Origin: Enterobacteriaceae bacterium | GTDB lineage: Bacteria; Pseudomonadota; Gammaproteobacteria; Enterobacterales; Enterobacteriaceae | Assembly (NCBI GenBank): GCA_022712475.1 | Contig: JALAGK010000451.1 | Coordinates: 1-8,035, forward strand | DNA length: 8,035 bases | Reading direction: 5' to 3' | Shown: positions 1-8,035 of the stretch, in pieces | How the letters are laid out: each line of letters begins with the position of its first letter | How positions within the stretch are numbered: position 1 is the first letter of the stretch | Program-made: the position numbers and the translations under genes | The notes under the pieces: model-generated | What the model saw: the letters and a program-made list of their open reading frames with translations, nothing else | The model's database searches: none | Told to the model about the DNA's origin: nothing

Positions 1-492
1 GGTATCCATAATCACCGTACCGTAAGCACCGCGCAGCTGTGGGATAGCACGCATCACGGCATCTCGCAGGCTGCCGCCCTGTTCCATTTCATAATGCACC
101 AGGTGAGCAATCACTTCGGTATCAGTCTGGGAGACAAACTCATAACCGCGTGCTTTCAACGCTTCACGCAACGGCTCATAGTTCTCGATGATGCCGTTAT
201 GCACCACCGCAATATGACCGGAGACATGCGGGTGTGCATTCGCTTCAGAAGGTTCACCATGAGTCGCCCAGCGAGTGTGGGCAATACCGGTGCCGCCATG
301 CAGCGGATGTTCTTCCGCCGCCTGAGACAGCGCCTGCACTTTACCCACGCGGCGCAGGCGAGTCATATTCCCCTGCGCATCCACCACCGCCAGACCGGCA
401 GAGTCATAGCCACGATATTCCAGACGACGGAGACCTTCGAGAAGGATCTCAGCAATATCACGTTGCGCCACTGCGCCAACAATTCCACACAT
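1..492 (-). CDS. glmS: GlmS, glutamine-fructose-6-phosphate aminotransferase (N-terminal part, cut by window edge)
   Basis: GlmS converts fructose-6-phosphate and glutamine to glucosamine-6-phosphate and glutamate in the cytoplasm, the committed step towards UDP-GlcNAc. Only 164 codons are present, of about 609 in E. coli; the rest lies beyond position 1. They cover most of the N-terminal glutaminase (class II amidotransferase, Ntn-hydrolase) domain. The start [10 protein letters not shown] places the nucleophilic cysteine directly after the initiator Met, which must be removed for activity. Other expected glutaminase residues are present: R74 in [11 protein letters not shown]99 and G100 in HNGIIEN, and D124 in SQTDTEV. 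The start at 492 is fixed by this Cys and by a Shine-Dalgarno CAGGAA 8 nt upstream. The gene follows glmU with a 212-nt gap and no obvious promoter of its own, so it is probably co-transcribed with glmU. In E. coli the transcript is processed by RNase E and glmS is activated by the sRNA GlmZ. The isomerase domain cannot be assessed. Confidence 0.97.
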   Translation of the reverse strand, partial: MCGIVGAVAQRDIAEILLEGLRRLEYRGYDSAGLAVVDAQGNMTRLRRVGKVQALSQAAEEHPLHGGTGIAHTRWATHGEPSEANAHPHVSGHIAVVHNGIIENYEPLREALKARGYEFVSQTDTEVIAHLVHYEMEQGGSLRDAVMRAIPQLRGAYGTVIMDT

Positions 493-500
493 AATGTTAG

Positions 501-506
501 TTCCTG
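501..506 (-). promoter_or_regulatory. glmS ribosome binding site
   Basis: CAGGAA lies 8 nt before the glmS ATG at 492. It overlaps the inverted repeat CCTG-TT-CAGG (512-503), so part of the site can be paired. This is consistent with glmS translation needing help, as in E. coli, where GlmZ exposes the site. Confidence 0.6.
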
Positions 507-682
507 AACAGGGCGTTTGCGCCCGCGTTGTCGCTGACCTGTAATTCCGGCTTTGCCGGTACCCCGAGCCTTGTAGAGAGTGGGGCTATTGTTATTGCCT
601 GCGGCGTTTGCCGCGGCGTGGGAAGGAGGATGATTTCCTCTCAACCCAACCCAGCCGTTTTTCACGGTCAGGGGAAAAGCAT

Positions 683-701
683 GCGGGGCAATCAGCCCCG
701 C
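683..701 (-). terminator. GC-rich hairpin directly downstream of glmU (weak or partial terminator, or RNA-processing element)
   Basis: Arms GCGGGGC and GCCCCGC form a perfect 7-bp stem with a UGAUU loop, starting 3 nt after the glmU stop codon. On the transcribed strand it is followed by AUGCUUUUCCCC, so there is only a broken run of four U. That is weaker than a standard intrinsic terminator, which fits the need for read-through into glmS. It may stabilise the 3' end of a processed glmU message. Confidence 0.5.
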
Positions 702-704
702 GGG

Positions 705-2075
705 TTATTTCTTTTTCACCGGACGCTGCCAGCCCTGAATATGGGTCTGGTTAACGCGGCTGATGACCAGCGCGTTTTCTTCAATATCGCGCGTTACCGT
801 AGTACCTGCACCAATTGTCACGCCGCGCGCAACTATGACCGGCGCCACCAGCTGGGTGTCAGAACCAACAAACACGTCGTCGCCAATAATGGTTTTATGT
901 TTGTTTGCGCCGTCGTAGTTGCAGGTAATGGTGCCCGCGCCAATATTCACGTTATCGCCAATCTCAGCATCGCCCAGGTAACTCAGGTGTCCGGCTTTCG
1001 AGCCTTTGCCCAGACGCGCCTTTTTCATTTCAACGAAGTTGCCAACGTGTGCACCTTCTTCAAGTTCTGCGCCAGGGCGCAAGCGGGCAAATGGCCCGAT
1101 GGTGCAGGCAGCCTCAAGACGTGCGTCTTCCACCACGCTGTACGGGCTGATTTCGCAATCATCACCAATGACGCTGTTTTTAATCACACAGCCCGCGCCA
1201 ATTTTAACGCGGTTGCCAAGGGTCACCTGACCTTCAATAATCACGTTCGGGTCAATGTCCACATCGCGGCCATGGGCCAGCGTGCCGCGCAGGTCAAAGC
1301 GCGCCGGGTCACGCAGCATTACGCCTGCCAACAGTAAACGCTCTGCCTGCTCGGCCTGGTAAACGCGCTCCAGGCTCGCCAGTTGCAGCCGGTTGTTCAC
1401 GCCTTCCACTTCGCTTAAACGCTCAGGGTGCACGGCGGCAACCTCACGTCCGTCCTGATACGCCATCGCGATGATATCGGTAATGTAAAATTCACCCTGC
1501 GCGTTGTTGTTGTTCAACTTAGCCAGCCAGTGTTTAAGATCCGCACCGTTCGCCATCAGGATGCCGGTGTTGATTTCGTTAATCTGGCGCTGTTCGTCGC
1601 TGGCGTCTTTGTGCTCAACAATACCGGTCACTTTGCCGTTTTCACGGGTGATACGGCCATAGCCAGTCGGGTCATCAAGTTTCACGGTCAGCAGTGCAAT
1701 ACCGCCCTGCGGTTTAGCCGCACGCAGGCGTGAAAGCGTCTCAACCGAAATCAGCGGCACGTCGCCGTAAAGCATCATGATGTCTTCATCGTCGGCAAAA
1801 AATGGCGCCGCCTGCTGCATAGCGTGACCGGTACCCAGTTGCTCTGCCTGTAGTACCCAGTTCAGTGTGTTATTGCTAAGCGCCTGCTTGAGCAGCTCGC
1901 CGCCGTGGCCGTAGACCAGGTGAACCTGACGCGCGCCAAGCTCGCCCGCAGCGTCAATGACGTGCTGTACCATCGGCTTACCTGCCAACGTGTGCAACAC
2001 CTTCGGAAGGTCGGAATACATGCGGGTGCCTTTGCCTGCTGCAAGGATCACCACGCTCATAGCGCTGTTTGACAT
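705..2075 (-). CDS. glmU: GlmU, bifunctional N-acetylglucosamine-1-phosphate uridyltransferase / glucosamine-1-phosphate acetyltransferase
   Basis: GlmU acetylates glucosamine-1-phosphate with acetyl-CoA and then couples the product to UTP, giving UDP-GlcNAc for peptidoglycan and lipid A. At 456 residues it has the same length as E. coli GlmU. The N-terminal pyrophosphorylase domain (about 1-229) carries the nucleotide-binding motif LAAGKGTRM at 11-19 and the metal-ligand Asp105 in YGDVPLIS. A linker helix is followed by a left-handed beta-helix of hexapeptide repeats from about 252 to the end, with the acetyltransferase His in AGHLSYLGD (E. coli His363; S replaces T two residues on). The C-terminus ends [10 protein letters not shown]. 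The start at 2075 gives the family length and follows an AGGA about 6 nt upstream; the internal Met6 (MSVVIL) is a less likely alternative. The gene sits 212 nt before glmS and 309 nt after atpC, behind two NagC-like operators, so it is probably expressed from its own regulated promoter plus some read-through from atp. Confidence 0.98.
   Translation of the reverse strand: MSNSAMSVVILAAGKGTRMYSDLPKVLHTLAGKPMVQHVIDAAGELGARQVHLVYGHGGELLKQALSNNTLNWVLQAEQLGTGHAMQQAAPFFADDEDIMMLYGDVPLISVETLSRLRAAKPQGGIALLTVKLDDPTGYGRITRENGKVTGIVEHKDASDEQRQINEINTGILMANGADLKHWLAKLNNNNAQGEFYITDIIAMAYQDGREVAAVHPERLSEVEGVNNRLQLASLERVYQAEQAERLLLAGVMLRDPARFDLRGTLAHGRDVDIDPNVIIEGQVTLGNRVKIGAGCVIKNSVIGDDCEISPYSVVEDARLEAACTIGPFARLRPGAELEEGAHVGNFVEMKKARLGKGSKAGHLSYLGDAEIGDNVNIGAGTITCNYDGANKHKTIIGDDVFVGSDTQLVAPVIVARGVTIGAGTTVTRDIEENALVISRVNQTHIQGWQRPVKKK
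845..852 (-). other. Chi site (RecBCD recognition octamer) in glmU
   Basis: The minus strand reads GCTGGTGG here, inside the glmU coding sequence. It has the same strand sense as the genes. Chi octamers are frequent in enterobacterial genomes, so a single one is unremarkable. Confidence 0.85.
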
Positions 2076-2103
2076 ACGTGTCCTGACTTTAAAGAGTGTG
2101 GAA

Positions 2104-2132
2104 AGTAAAACGGTTTCCCATGGAAACTTCTA
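2104..2132 (-). promoter_or_regulatory. Candidate proximal glmU promoter (P1-like)
   Basis: A -10-like TTTACT at 2109-2104 (4 of 6 to consensus) lies 17 bp from a poor -35-like TAGAAG at 2132-2127. It would start transcription near 2097, about 20 nt before the glmU ATG. The placement is supported indirectly: the proximal NagC-like operator would then be centred about 47 bp upstream, as known for E. coli glmU P1, an activator-dependent promoter with a poor -35. The hexamers alone would not justify the call. Confidence 0.4.
2113..2127. repeat. Perfect inverted repeat in the glmU promoter region
   Basis: GTTTCC-CAT-GGAAAC has two perfect 6-bp arms around 3 nt. It lies between the candidate -10 and -35 elements upstream of glmU, on the promoter side of the proximal NagC-like site. 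If the promoter call is right it is in the spacer, and so not in the transcript made from that promoter. It would be present, and could fold, in RNA started further upstream. Its function is unknown. Confidence 0.5.
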
Positions 2133-2134
2133 CA

Positions 2135-2151
2135 TATTTTGCTCGCGAAAA
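2135..2151 (-). promoter_or_regulatory. Proximal NagC operator of glmUS
   Basis: TATTTTGCTCGCGAAAA resembles the NagC/Mlc-type site, with T-rich and A-rich arms around a short GC-containing core. It sits just upstream of the presumed glmU promoter. In E. coli, NagC bound at two sites activates glmUS when external GlcNAc is absent, and GlcNAc-6-phosphate releases it. Recognition is by motif shape and position; I did not score it against a matrix. Confidence 0.6.
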
Positions 2152-2286
2152 CGTGACGCTTAAAAAAACATCATTATCACGTTACACCTGCGATTATCCT
2201 TACCATTACGTCTCAATTTTAGGACTAACGGTGCAAAAAAAGTATCGTTACCGGCCTGAAAAGCCCTGTTTTCGGGCAGTTCGCGC

Positions 2287-2307
2287 TTATTTTTAATCCT
2301 GAATAAA
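2287..2307 (-). promoter_or_regulatory. Distal NagC operator of glmUS
   Basis: The plus-strand sequence runs TTATTTTTAATCCTGAATAA plus A, with TTATT and AATAA arms in inverted orientation, the usual look of a NagC box. Its centre is about 152 bp from the proximal site, close to the spacing of the two E. coli glmU operators (about -47 and -200). It lies just beyond the atp terminator. The matching spacing is the best evidence for both sites. Confidence 0.6.
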
Positions 2308-2329
2308 GGCATTCCCTAACAATATGGGC

Positions 2330-2367
2330 AAAAAAAATGCCAGCCGGGTCGCCCTGGCTGGCATTTT
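2330..2367 (-). terminator. Intrinsic terminator of the atp operon
   Basis: It lies 17 nt after the atpC stop. On the transcribed strand AAAATGCCAGCC pairs perfectly with GGCTGGCATTTT (12 bp). The 10-nt apex can add three more G-C pairs (GGG/CCC) around a 3-nt loop with one bulge. The descending arm runs into eight consecutive U at 2337-2330. The plus-strand side also ends in TTTT, so weak two-way activity is possible. It separates the atp transcript from the glmUS control region, although in E. coli some read-through into glmUS occurs. Confidence 0.93.
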
Positions 2368-2384
2368 GACTTTTCAAGCCTGTG

Positions 2385-2804
2385 TTACATCGCTTTTCGG
2401 GTCAGCTCAATAACGCGCAGCTTGGCGATGGCTTTCGTCAGTTCGGCAGAGGCTTGCGCGTAATCCACGTCGCCGTGAGAGTTACGGATATGCTCTTCTG
2501 CTTTACGCTTCGACTCCTGCGCCCGCGCTTCATCGAGATCCTGACCACGAATCGCGGTGTCAGCCAGCACCGTAACGGAGCCAGTCTGCACTTCCAGAAT
2601 GCCGCCAGACAGGTAGATAAACTCTTCCTGACCATGCTGCTTCACGATGCGGATCATACCAGGCTTAATGGCGGTGAGCAGCGGCGCATGACCCGGGTAG
2701 ATACCCAGTTCACCTTCGCTGCCCGTAACCTGGATTTTCTCGACCAGGCCAGAGAACATTTGCTCTTCTGCGCTGACGACATCCAGGTGGTAAGTCATTG
2801 CCAT
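2385..2804 (-). CDS. atpC: AtpC, F1 ATP synthase epsilon subunit
   Basis: Epsilon is part of the central rotor stalk with gamma, couples F1 to the c-ring and inhibits ATP hydrolysis through its mobile C-terminal helices. The protein has 139 residues, as in E. coli. The N-terminal beta-sandwich (about 1-86) includes [21 protein letters not shown]. It is followed by a two-helix domain with [16 protein letters not shown] and, after [10 protein letters not shown], the last helix ending [10 protein letters not shown]. The ATG at 2804 (MAMTYHL) is chosen because it gives the family length and has AAGGAGG 5 nt upstream; Met3 is a possible alternative. It is the last gene of the atp operon, 20 nt after atpD and followed at once by the terminator. 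No unusual residues are seen. Confidence 0.98.
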   Translation of the reverse strand: MAMTYHLDVVSAEEQMFSGLVEKIQVTGSEGELGIYPGHAPLLTAIKPGMIRIVKQHGQEEFIYLSGGILEVQTGSVTVLADTAIRGQDLDEARAQESKRKAEEHIRNSHGDVDYAQASAELTKAIAKLRVIELTRKAM

Positions 2805-2809
2805 GTCAC

Positions 2810-2816
2810 CCTCCTT
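2810..2816 (-). promoter_or_regulatory. Consensus Shine-Dalgarno of atpC
   Basis: AAGGAGG is a full consensus Shine-Dalgarno with a 5-nt spacer to the atpC ATG at 2804, inside the 20-nt atpD-atpC gap. It decides the start codon in favour of the first ATG. Confidence 0.85.
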
Positions 2817-2824
2817 TCAAGGCG

Positions 2825-5096
<2,272 letters not shown>

Positions 5097-5115
5097 GAGC
5101 TTCTCCTCAACGCCC

Positions 5116-5140
5116 GACGGCCCGCGTTACGCGAGCCGCC
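5116..5140 (-). other. Strong intercistronic RNA hairpin between atpA and atpG
   Basis: The transcribed strand can form an 11-bp stem (nine Watson-Crick and two G-U pairs) closed by a 3-nt UAA loop: GGCGGCUCGCG / CGCGGGCCGUC. It begins 6 nt after the atpA stop and ends 19 nt before the atpG ATG, just ahead of its GAGGAG Shine-Dalgarno. There is no U-run after it, so it is not an intrinsic terminator. A role in message stability or in lowering gamma translation is inference, in line with the unequal subunit stoichiometry. Confidence 0.65.
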
Positions 5141-5146
5141 AGACCA

Positions 5147-6688
5147 TTACCAGGACTGAGTTGCTTTGAAGGAATCGAGGATGCCTTTCAGCTTGCCTTC
5201 GATTTCATCGTTGTAACCGCCAGTCTTGTTGATTTCCTGCATCAGGGCTGAGTGCTCGCGCTCGACGTAGGCCAGCAGCGCGTCTTCGAAGCTGCCGACT
5301 TTGGCAATTTCTACGTCTTCCAGGTAGCCACGTTCCGCGGCGAACAGCACCAGAGACTGCTGCGCAACAGACTGCGGCGCATACTGTTTCTGTTTGAGCA
5401 GGTCGGTCACTTTCTGGCCGTGGTTCAGCTGCTTGCGGGTCGCGTCATCCAGGTCAGAAGCGAACTGTGAGAACGCCGCCAGTTCACGATACTGTGCCAG
5501 TGCAGTACGGATACCACCGGACAGTTTTTTCATGATCTTAGTCTGCGCTGCACCACCTACACGGGATACGGAGATCCCCGGGTTAACCGCAGGGCGGATA
5601 CCGGCGTTGAACAGGCTGGATTCCAGGAAGATCTGACCATCGGTAATGGAGATTACGTTGGTCGGTACGAATGCAGAAACGTCACCTGCCTGGGTTTCGA
5701 TGATTGGCAGCGCGGTCAGAGAACCGGTCTGGCCTTTCACTTCGCCCTTGGTGAAGTTTTCTACATAGTTCGCGCTTACGCGAGCCGCACGCTCCAGCAG
5801 ACGGGAGTGGAGGTAGAAAACGTCGCCCGGGAATGCTTCACGGCCCGGCGGGCGGCGCAGCAGCAGGGAAATCTGACGGTAAGCAACGGCCTGCTTGGAC
5901 AGGTCATCATAAATGATAAGAGCATCTTCACCACGGTCACGGAAGTACTCACCCATCGCACAACCGGCGTATGGCGCAAGATACTGCAGGGCCGCAGATT
6001 CAGAGGCAGTTGCCACAACAACGATGGTATTAGCCAGCGCGCCGTGCTCTTCCAGTTTGCGTACCACGTTAGAGATGGTGGACGCCTTCTGACCGATAGC
6101 AACATAGATACATTTGATACCGGAATCGCGCTGGTTGATGATGGCATCAACGGCCAGTGCAGTTTTACCGGTTTGACGGTCACCGATAATCAGCTCACGC
6201 TGACCACGACCGATTGGAATCATGGCATCGACAGACTTATAGCCCGTCTGCACCGGCTGGTCGACCGACTGACGGTCGATAACGCCCGGCGCGATAGCTT
6301 CTACAGCAGCGAAGCCGTCGTGCTCAACCGCACCTTTACCGTCGATTGGCGCACCCAGGGTGTTCACCACGCGGCCCAGCAGGCCACGGCCAACCGGTAC
6401 TTCCAGGATACGGCCGGTGCATTTAACTTTCATGCCTTCGGCGAGATCTGCATACGGACCCATAACTACCGCACCTACGGAGTCGCGCTCCAGGTTCAGT
6501 GCAATAGCATAGCGGTTGCCCGGCAGAGAAATCATTTCACCCTGCATCACATCGGCCAGGCCGTGTACGCGGATGATACCGTCACTGACGGATACAATAG
6601 TACCTTCGTTGTGAGCTTCGCTCACCACATTGAACTGCTCAATTCTCTGTTTGATCAGTTCGCTGATTTCGGTGGAATTCAGTTGCAT
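5147..6688 (-). CDS. atpA: AtpA, F1 ATP synthase alpha subunit
   Basis: Alpha alternates with beta in the alpha3beta3 hexamer. It binds nucleotide at the non-catalytic sites and gives the arginine finger to the catalytic site of beta. The protein has 513 residues, as in E. coli. Seen in order are the N-terminal delta-binding segment and beta-barrel ([16 protein letters not shown] to about 95), Walker A GDRQTGKT (about 169-176), Walker [28 protein letters not shown], the signature [10 protein letters not shown] and the following Arg (E. coli R376) in SRVGGAA. It ends [12 protein letters not shown]. Residue 47 is Val where E. coli has Cys; the other E. coli cysteines (in VKCTG, IKCIY and AGCAM) are kept. 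The ATG at 6688 has GGAG close upstream in a 12-nt gap after atpH, short enough for translational coupling as reported in E. coli. Confidence 0.99.
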   Translation of the reverse strand: MQLNSTEISELIKQRIEQFNVVSEAHNEGTIVSVSDGIIRVHGLADVMQGEMISLPGNRYAIALNLERDSVGAVVMGPYADLAEGMKVKCTGRILEVPVGRGLLGRVVNTLGAPIDGKGAVEHDGFAAVEAIAPGVIDRQSVDQPVQTGYKSVDAMIPIGRGQRELIIGDRQTGKTALAVDAIINQRDSGIKCIYVAIGQKASTISNVVRKLEEHGALANTIVVVATASESAALQYLAPYAGCAMGEYFRDRGEDALIIYDDLSKQAVAYRQISLLLRRPPGREAFPGDVFYLHSRLLERAARVSANYVENFTKGEVKGQTGSLTALPIIETQAGDVSAFVPTNVISITDGQIFLESSLFNAGIRPAVNPGISVSRVGGAAQTKIMKKLSGGIRTALAQYRELAAFSQFASDLDDATRKQLNHGQKVTDLLKQKQYAPQSVAQQSLVLFAAERGYLEDVEIAKVGSFEDALLAYVEREHSALMQEINKTGGYNDEIEGKLKGILDSFKATQSW

Positions 6689-6700
6689 GCTCCAGTCCCC

Positions 6701-7234
6701 TTAAGACTGCAAGACGTCTGCCAGGCGCTCAAGACGACCGCGTACGCTGCCGTCAATCACCAAATCACCCGCGCGGATGATGACACCTGCCATTACAGAC
6801 TTATCAATTTTGCAATTCAGCTTCACTTTGCGTGACAGACGTTTTTCCATCGCGGCACCGATTTTCTCAAGCTGCGCTTCACTCAATTCGCCAGCGGAGA
6901 TAACGTCAACCTCAACGGTTGCCTCCATGGCTGCACGAAGCGCAATGAACTGCTCAAGAACATCCGGCAGCACCTTCAGACGCCCATTCTCAGCCATGAC
7001 CTTAATCAGGTTCTGGCCTTGAGCGTCAAGCTGGTCACCACAGATAGTAATAAACGACGTAGAGAGCGTTTCCGGCGCCAGTGCGCCGGAAAGAAGCTCT
7101 GTCATTTGTTCGTTTTTGGTTACCTCAGCGGCGAAAGCCAGCATATTCTGCCAGCGGTCAACGCTCTGGTGTTCGACGGCAAAGTCAAAAGCTGCTTTGG
7201 CGTAGGGGCGAGCTACCGTAACAAATTCAGACAT
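6701..7234 (-). CDS. atpH: AtpH, ATP synthase delta subunit
   Basis: Delta (OSCP-type) joins the top of F1, through the alpha N-termini, to the b-dimer peripheral stalk and resists rotation. The protein has 177 residues, as in E. coli. The N-terminal six-helix domain begins [19 protein letters not shown], the family hallmark, and runs to about residue 105 ([21 protein letters not shown] helices). The C-terminal part has [28 protein letters not shown] and ends [15 protein letters not shown], which binds the b C-terminus. The ATG at 7234 has a Shine-Dalgarno that overlaps the atpF stop codon. The gene is 14 nt after atpF and 12 nt before atpA. Nothing is truncated or unusual. Confidence 0.98.
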   Translation of the reverse strand: MSEFVTVARPYAKAAFDFAVEHQSVDRWQNMLAFAAEVTKNEQMTELLSGALAPETLSTSFITICGDQLDAQGQNLIKVMAENGRLKVLPDVLEQFIALRAAMEATVEVDVISAGELSEAQLEKIGAAMEKRLSRKVKLNCKIDKSVMAGVIIRAGDLVIDGSVRGRLERLADVLQS

Positions 7235-7243
7235 CAGCCCCTC

Positions 7244-7251
7244 CCTCCTTA
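7244..7251 (-). promoter_or_regulatory. Extended Shine-Dalgarno of atpH overlapping the atpF stop codon
   Basis: TAAGGAGG is complementary over eight bases to the 3' end of 16S rRNA, 9 nt before the atpH ATG. Its first three bases are the atpF TAA stop. A ribosome ending atpF is therefore placed on the atpH initiation site, a layout expected to couple the two genes. I recall the same arrangement in E. coli. Confidence 0.85.
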
Positions 7252-7719
7252 CAGTTCAGCGACCAGTTTATCCACGATGTCGCTGTTAGCAGCTTCATCC
7301 ACGGAACGTTCGATGATCTTCTCTGCGCCAGCAACGGCCAGAACAGCCACCTGCTTACGCAGCTCTTCGCGAGCGCGTTTACGCTCGGCATCAATTTCAG
7401 CCTGAGCCTGCGCCACGATTTTATTACGTTCCTGCTCTGCTTCAGCTTTCGCTTCGTCCAGGATCTGCGCGCGGCGTTTGTTCGCCTGCTCAATGATCAC
7501 CTGGGCTTCCGCTTTCGCTGTTTTCAGCTGGTCGGTCGCGTTGGCCTGTGCAAGGTCCAGGTCCTTTTTGGCACGTTCTGCAGAAGCAAGGCCGTCAGCA
7601 ATCTCTTTTTGACGTTTTTCGATGGCAGCCATAATCGGCGGCCATACGTACTTCATGCAGAACAGAACAAACAGGACAAACGCGATGGCCTGGCCGAGGA
7701 TTGTTGCGTTAAGATTCAC
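7249..7719 (-). CDS. atpF: AtpF, Fo ATP synthase b subunit
   Basis: Subunit b is the peripheral stalk. Two copies are anchored in the inner membrane and extend as a right-handed coiled coil to bind delta. The protein has 156 residues, as in E. coli. One membrane helix lies at about residues 4-26 ([20 protein letters not shown]). After it comes a long charged, Ala-rich helix ([19 protein letters not shown] onward) with [20 protein letters not shown] in the dimerisation region, ending [17 protein letters not shown]. The start codon is GTG at 7719, not ATG. It gives the exact family N-terminus MNLNATILG and has AGAGG 9 nt upstream; E. coli atpF, as I recall, also begins with GTG. It lies 73 nt after atpE, in a gap with a possible hairpin, and 14 nt before atpH. 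The weaker start fits two b copies against ten c copies. Confidence 0.98.
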   Translation of the reverse strand: MNLNATILGQAIAFVLFVLFCMKYVWPPIMAAIEKRQKEIADGLASAERAKKDLDLAQANATDQLKTAKAEAQVIIEQANKRRAQILDEAKAEAEQERNKIVAQAQAEIDAERKRAREELRKQVAVLAVAGAEKIIERSVDEAANSDIVDKLVAEL

Positions 7720-7739
7720 AGCACAATGCCTCTTTATTA

Positions 7740-8035
<296 letters not shown>

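Larger units (their letters stand above)
493..704 (-). promoter_or_regulatory. glmU-glmS intercistronic leader rich in hairpins (probable post-transcriptional control region of glmS)
   Basis: This 212-nt stretch holds no credible gene. On the transcribed strand it can form, in order: a 7-bp stem with 5-nt loop at 701-683 just after the glmU stop; a 5-bp GAGGA/UCCUC stem at 640-626; GCGGC-AAAC-GCCGC at 614-601; CCGGC-AAA-GCCGG at 559-547; and GGGCG-CAAA-CGCCC at 524-511. The glmS Shine-Dalgarno (506-501) lies in an inverted repeat, CCTG-TT-CAGG (512-503), that could partly occlude it. In E. coli the matching region is cut by RNase E near the glmU stop, and an inhibitory glmS leader structure is opened by GlmZ with Hfq. 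The structure is seen in the sequence; that the same control works here is inference. I could not identify a convincing GlmZ pairing site by eye. Confidence 0.6.
2076..2384 (-). other. atpC-glmU intergenic region
   Basis: This 309-nt gap has no credible coding sequence. In the direction of transcription it holds the atp operon terminator (2367-2330), a NagC-like operator (2307-2287), an imperfect 9-bp inverted repeat (arms 2277-2269 and 2262-2254), two GATAAT hexamers exactly 20 bp apart (2198-2193 and 2178-2173), a second NagC-like operator (2151-2135), a 15-bp palindrome (2127-2113), and a weak promoter candidate reading into glmU. Either GATAAT could be the -10 of an upstream glmU promoter (E. 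coli has two), but neither has a recognisable -35. The stretch is clearly richer in A and T than the flanking genes. Confidence 0.8.

Noticed and set aside
1..492. Tn7 attachment site (attTn7) associated with glmS
   Set aside because: attTn7 lies at the 3' end of glmS, which is outside this window; only the 5' part is present, and no transposon ends are seen.
363..665. Minus-strand 100-codon frame in the glmU-glmS gap
   Set aside because: It overlaps the glmS start out of frame, starts with GTG without a Shine-Dalgarno, and low-complexity Ala/Gly/Asn stretches from the hairpins explain the open frame.
493..704. REP/BIME or ERIC element in the glmU-glmS gap
   Set aside because: The stems are short and separate and do not match the REP or ERIC consensus that I know. 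They look like local RNA structure rather than a dispersed repeat.
528..1337. Plus-strand open frame of 269 codons opposite glmU and the glmU-glmS gap
   Set aside because: It is antisense to GlmU, with a composition that mirrors it, and I see no family features. It has no credible promoter or Shine-Dalgarno.
2089..2121. Ten-codon minus-strand mini-ORF (ATG at 2121, TAA ending at 2089) before glmU, a possible leader peptide
   Set aside because: There is no Shine-Dalgarno, and most of it would lie upstream of the presumed glmU transcription start. Its ATG is simply the centre of the palindrome.
2254..2277. Imperfect 9-bp inverted repeat in the atpC-glmU gap as a second terminator
   Set aside because: On the transcribed strand the stem has a C-A mismatch, and no U-run follows directly. 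The real terminator is at 2367-2330.
5807..6835. Plus-strand open frame of 342 codons opposite atpA and atpH
   Set aside because: It runs antisense to two certain, highly conserved genes and has no recognisable protein signature or ribosome site. Long antisense frames are expected where codon use avoids the triplets that give stops on the other strand.

Overview
The window is an ordinary piece of enterobacterial core chromosome, and every gene lies on the minus strand. Read in transcription order from high to low coordinates it holds atpE, atpF, atpH, atpA, atpG, atpD and atpC (the last seven structural genes of the F1Fo ATP synthase operon), then glmU, then the first 164 codons of glmS, which runs off the low-coordinate edge. 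The proteins align almost residue for residue with the Escherichia coli set as I remember it. Many small differences (for example AtpA V47, AtpG S112 and the GlmU C-terminus) suggest a relative such as Enterobacter, Klebsiella, Cronobacter or Kosakonia rather than E. coli. The genus cannot be fixed from this window alone.

Positions 8032-7249 encode the membrane parts c (AtpE) and b (AtpF). Positions 7234-2385 encode the stator and F1 parts delta, alpha, gamma, beta and epsilon. No genes overlap. Gaps are 12-73 nt, several genes have strong Shine-Dalgarno sequences, and folded RNA elements can be drawn in the atpE-atpF and atpA-atpG gaps. A strong intrinsic terminator at 2367-2330 closes the atp operon.

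The 309-nt atpC-glmU gap then carries the control region of glmUS. It has two NagC-like operators about 152 bp apart, matching the two-operator arrangement known for E. coli glmU, and a weak promoter candidate next to the proximal one. GlmU makes UDP-N-acetylglucosamine from glucosamine-1-phosphate, and GlmS makes glucosamine-6-phosphate, the first committed step of amino-sugar synthesis for peptidoglycan and LPS. The 212-nt glmU-glmS gap has no gene but is rich in short GC hairpins. This is where E. coli glmS is controlled by RNase E processing and the GlmZ/GlmY small RNAs.

I looked for an undescribed system and do not see one: no mobile element, CRISPR array, foreign-looking gene or unexplained coding region. 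The points most worth a second look are a valine-to-glycine change at residue 68 of the highly conserved c-subunit (AtpE), the structured glmU-glmS leader, the intercistronic hairpins, and a palindrome inside the presumed glmU promoter spacer.
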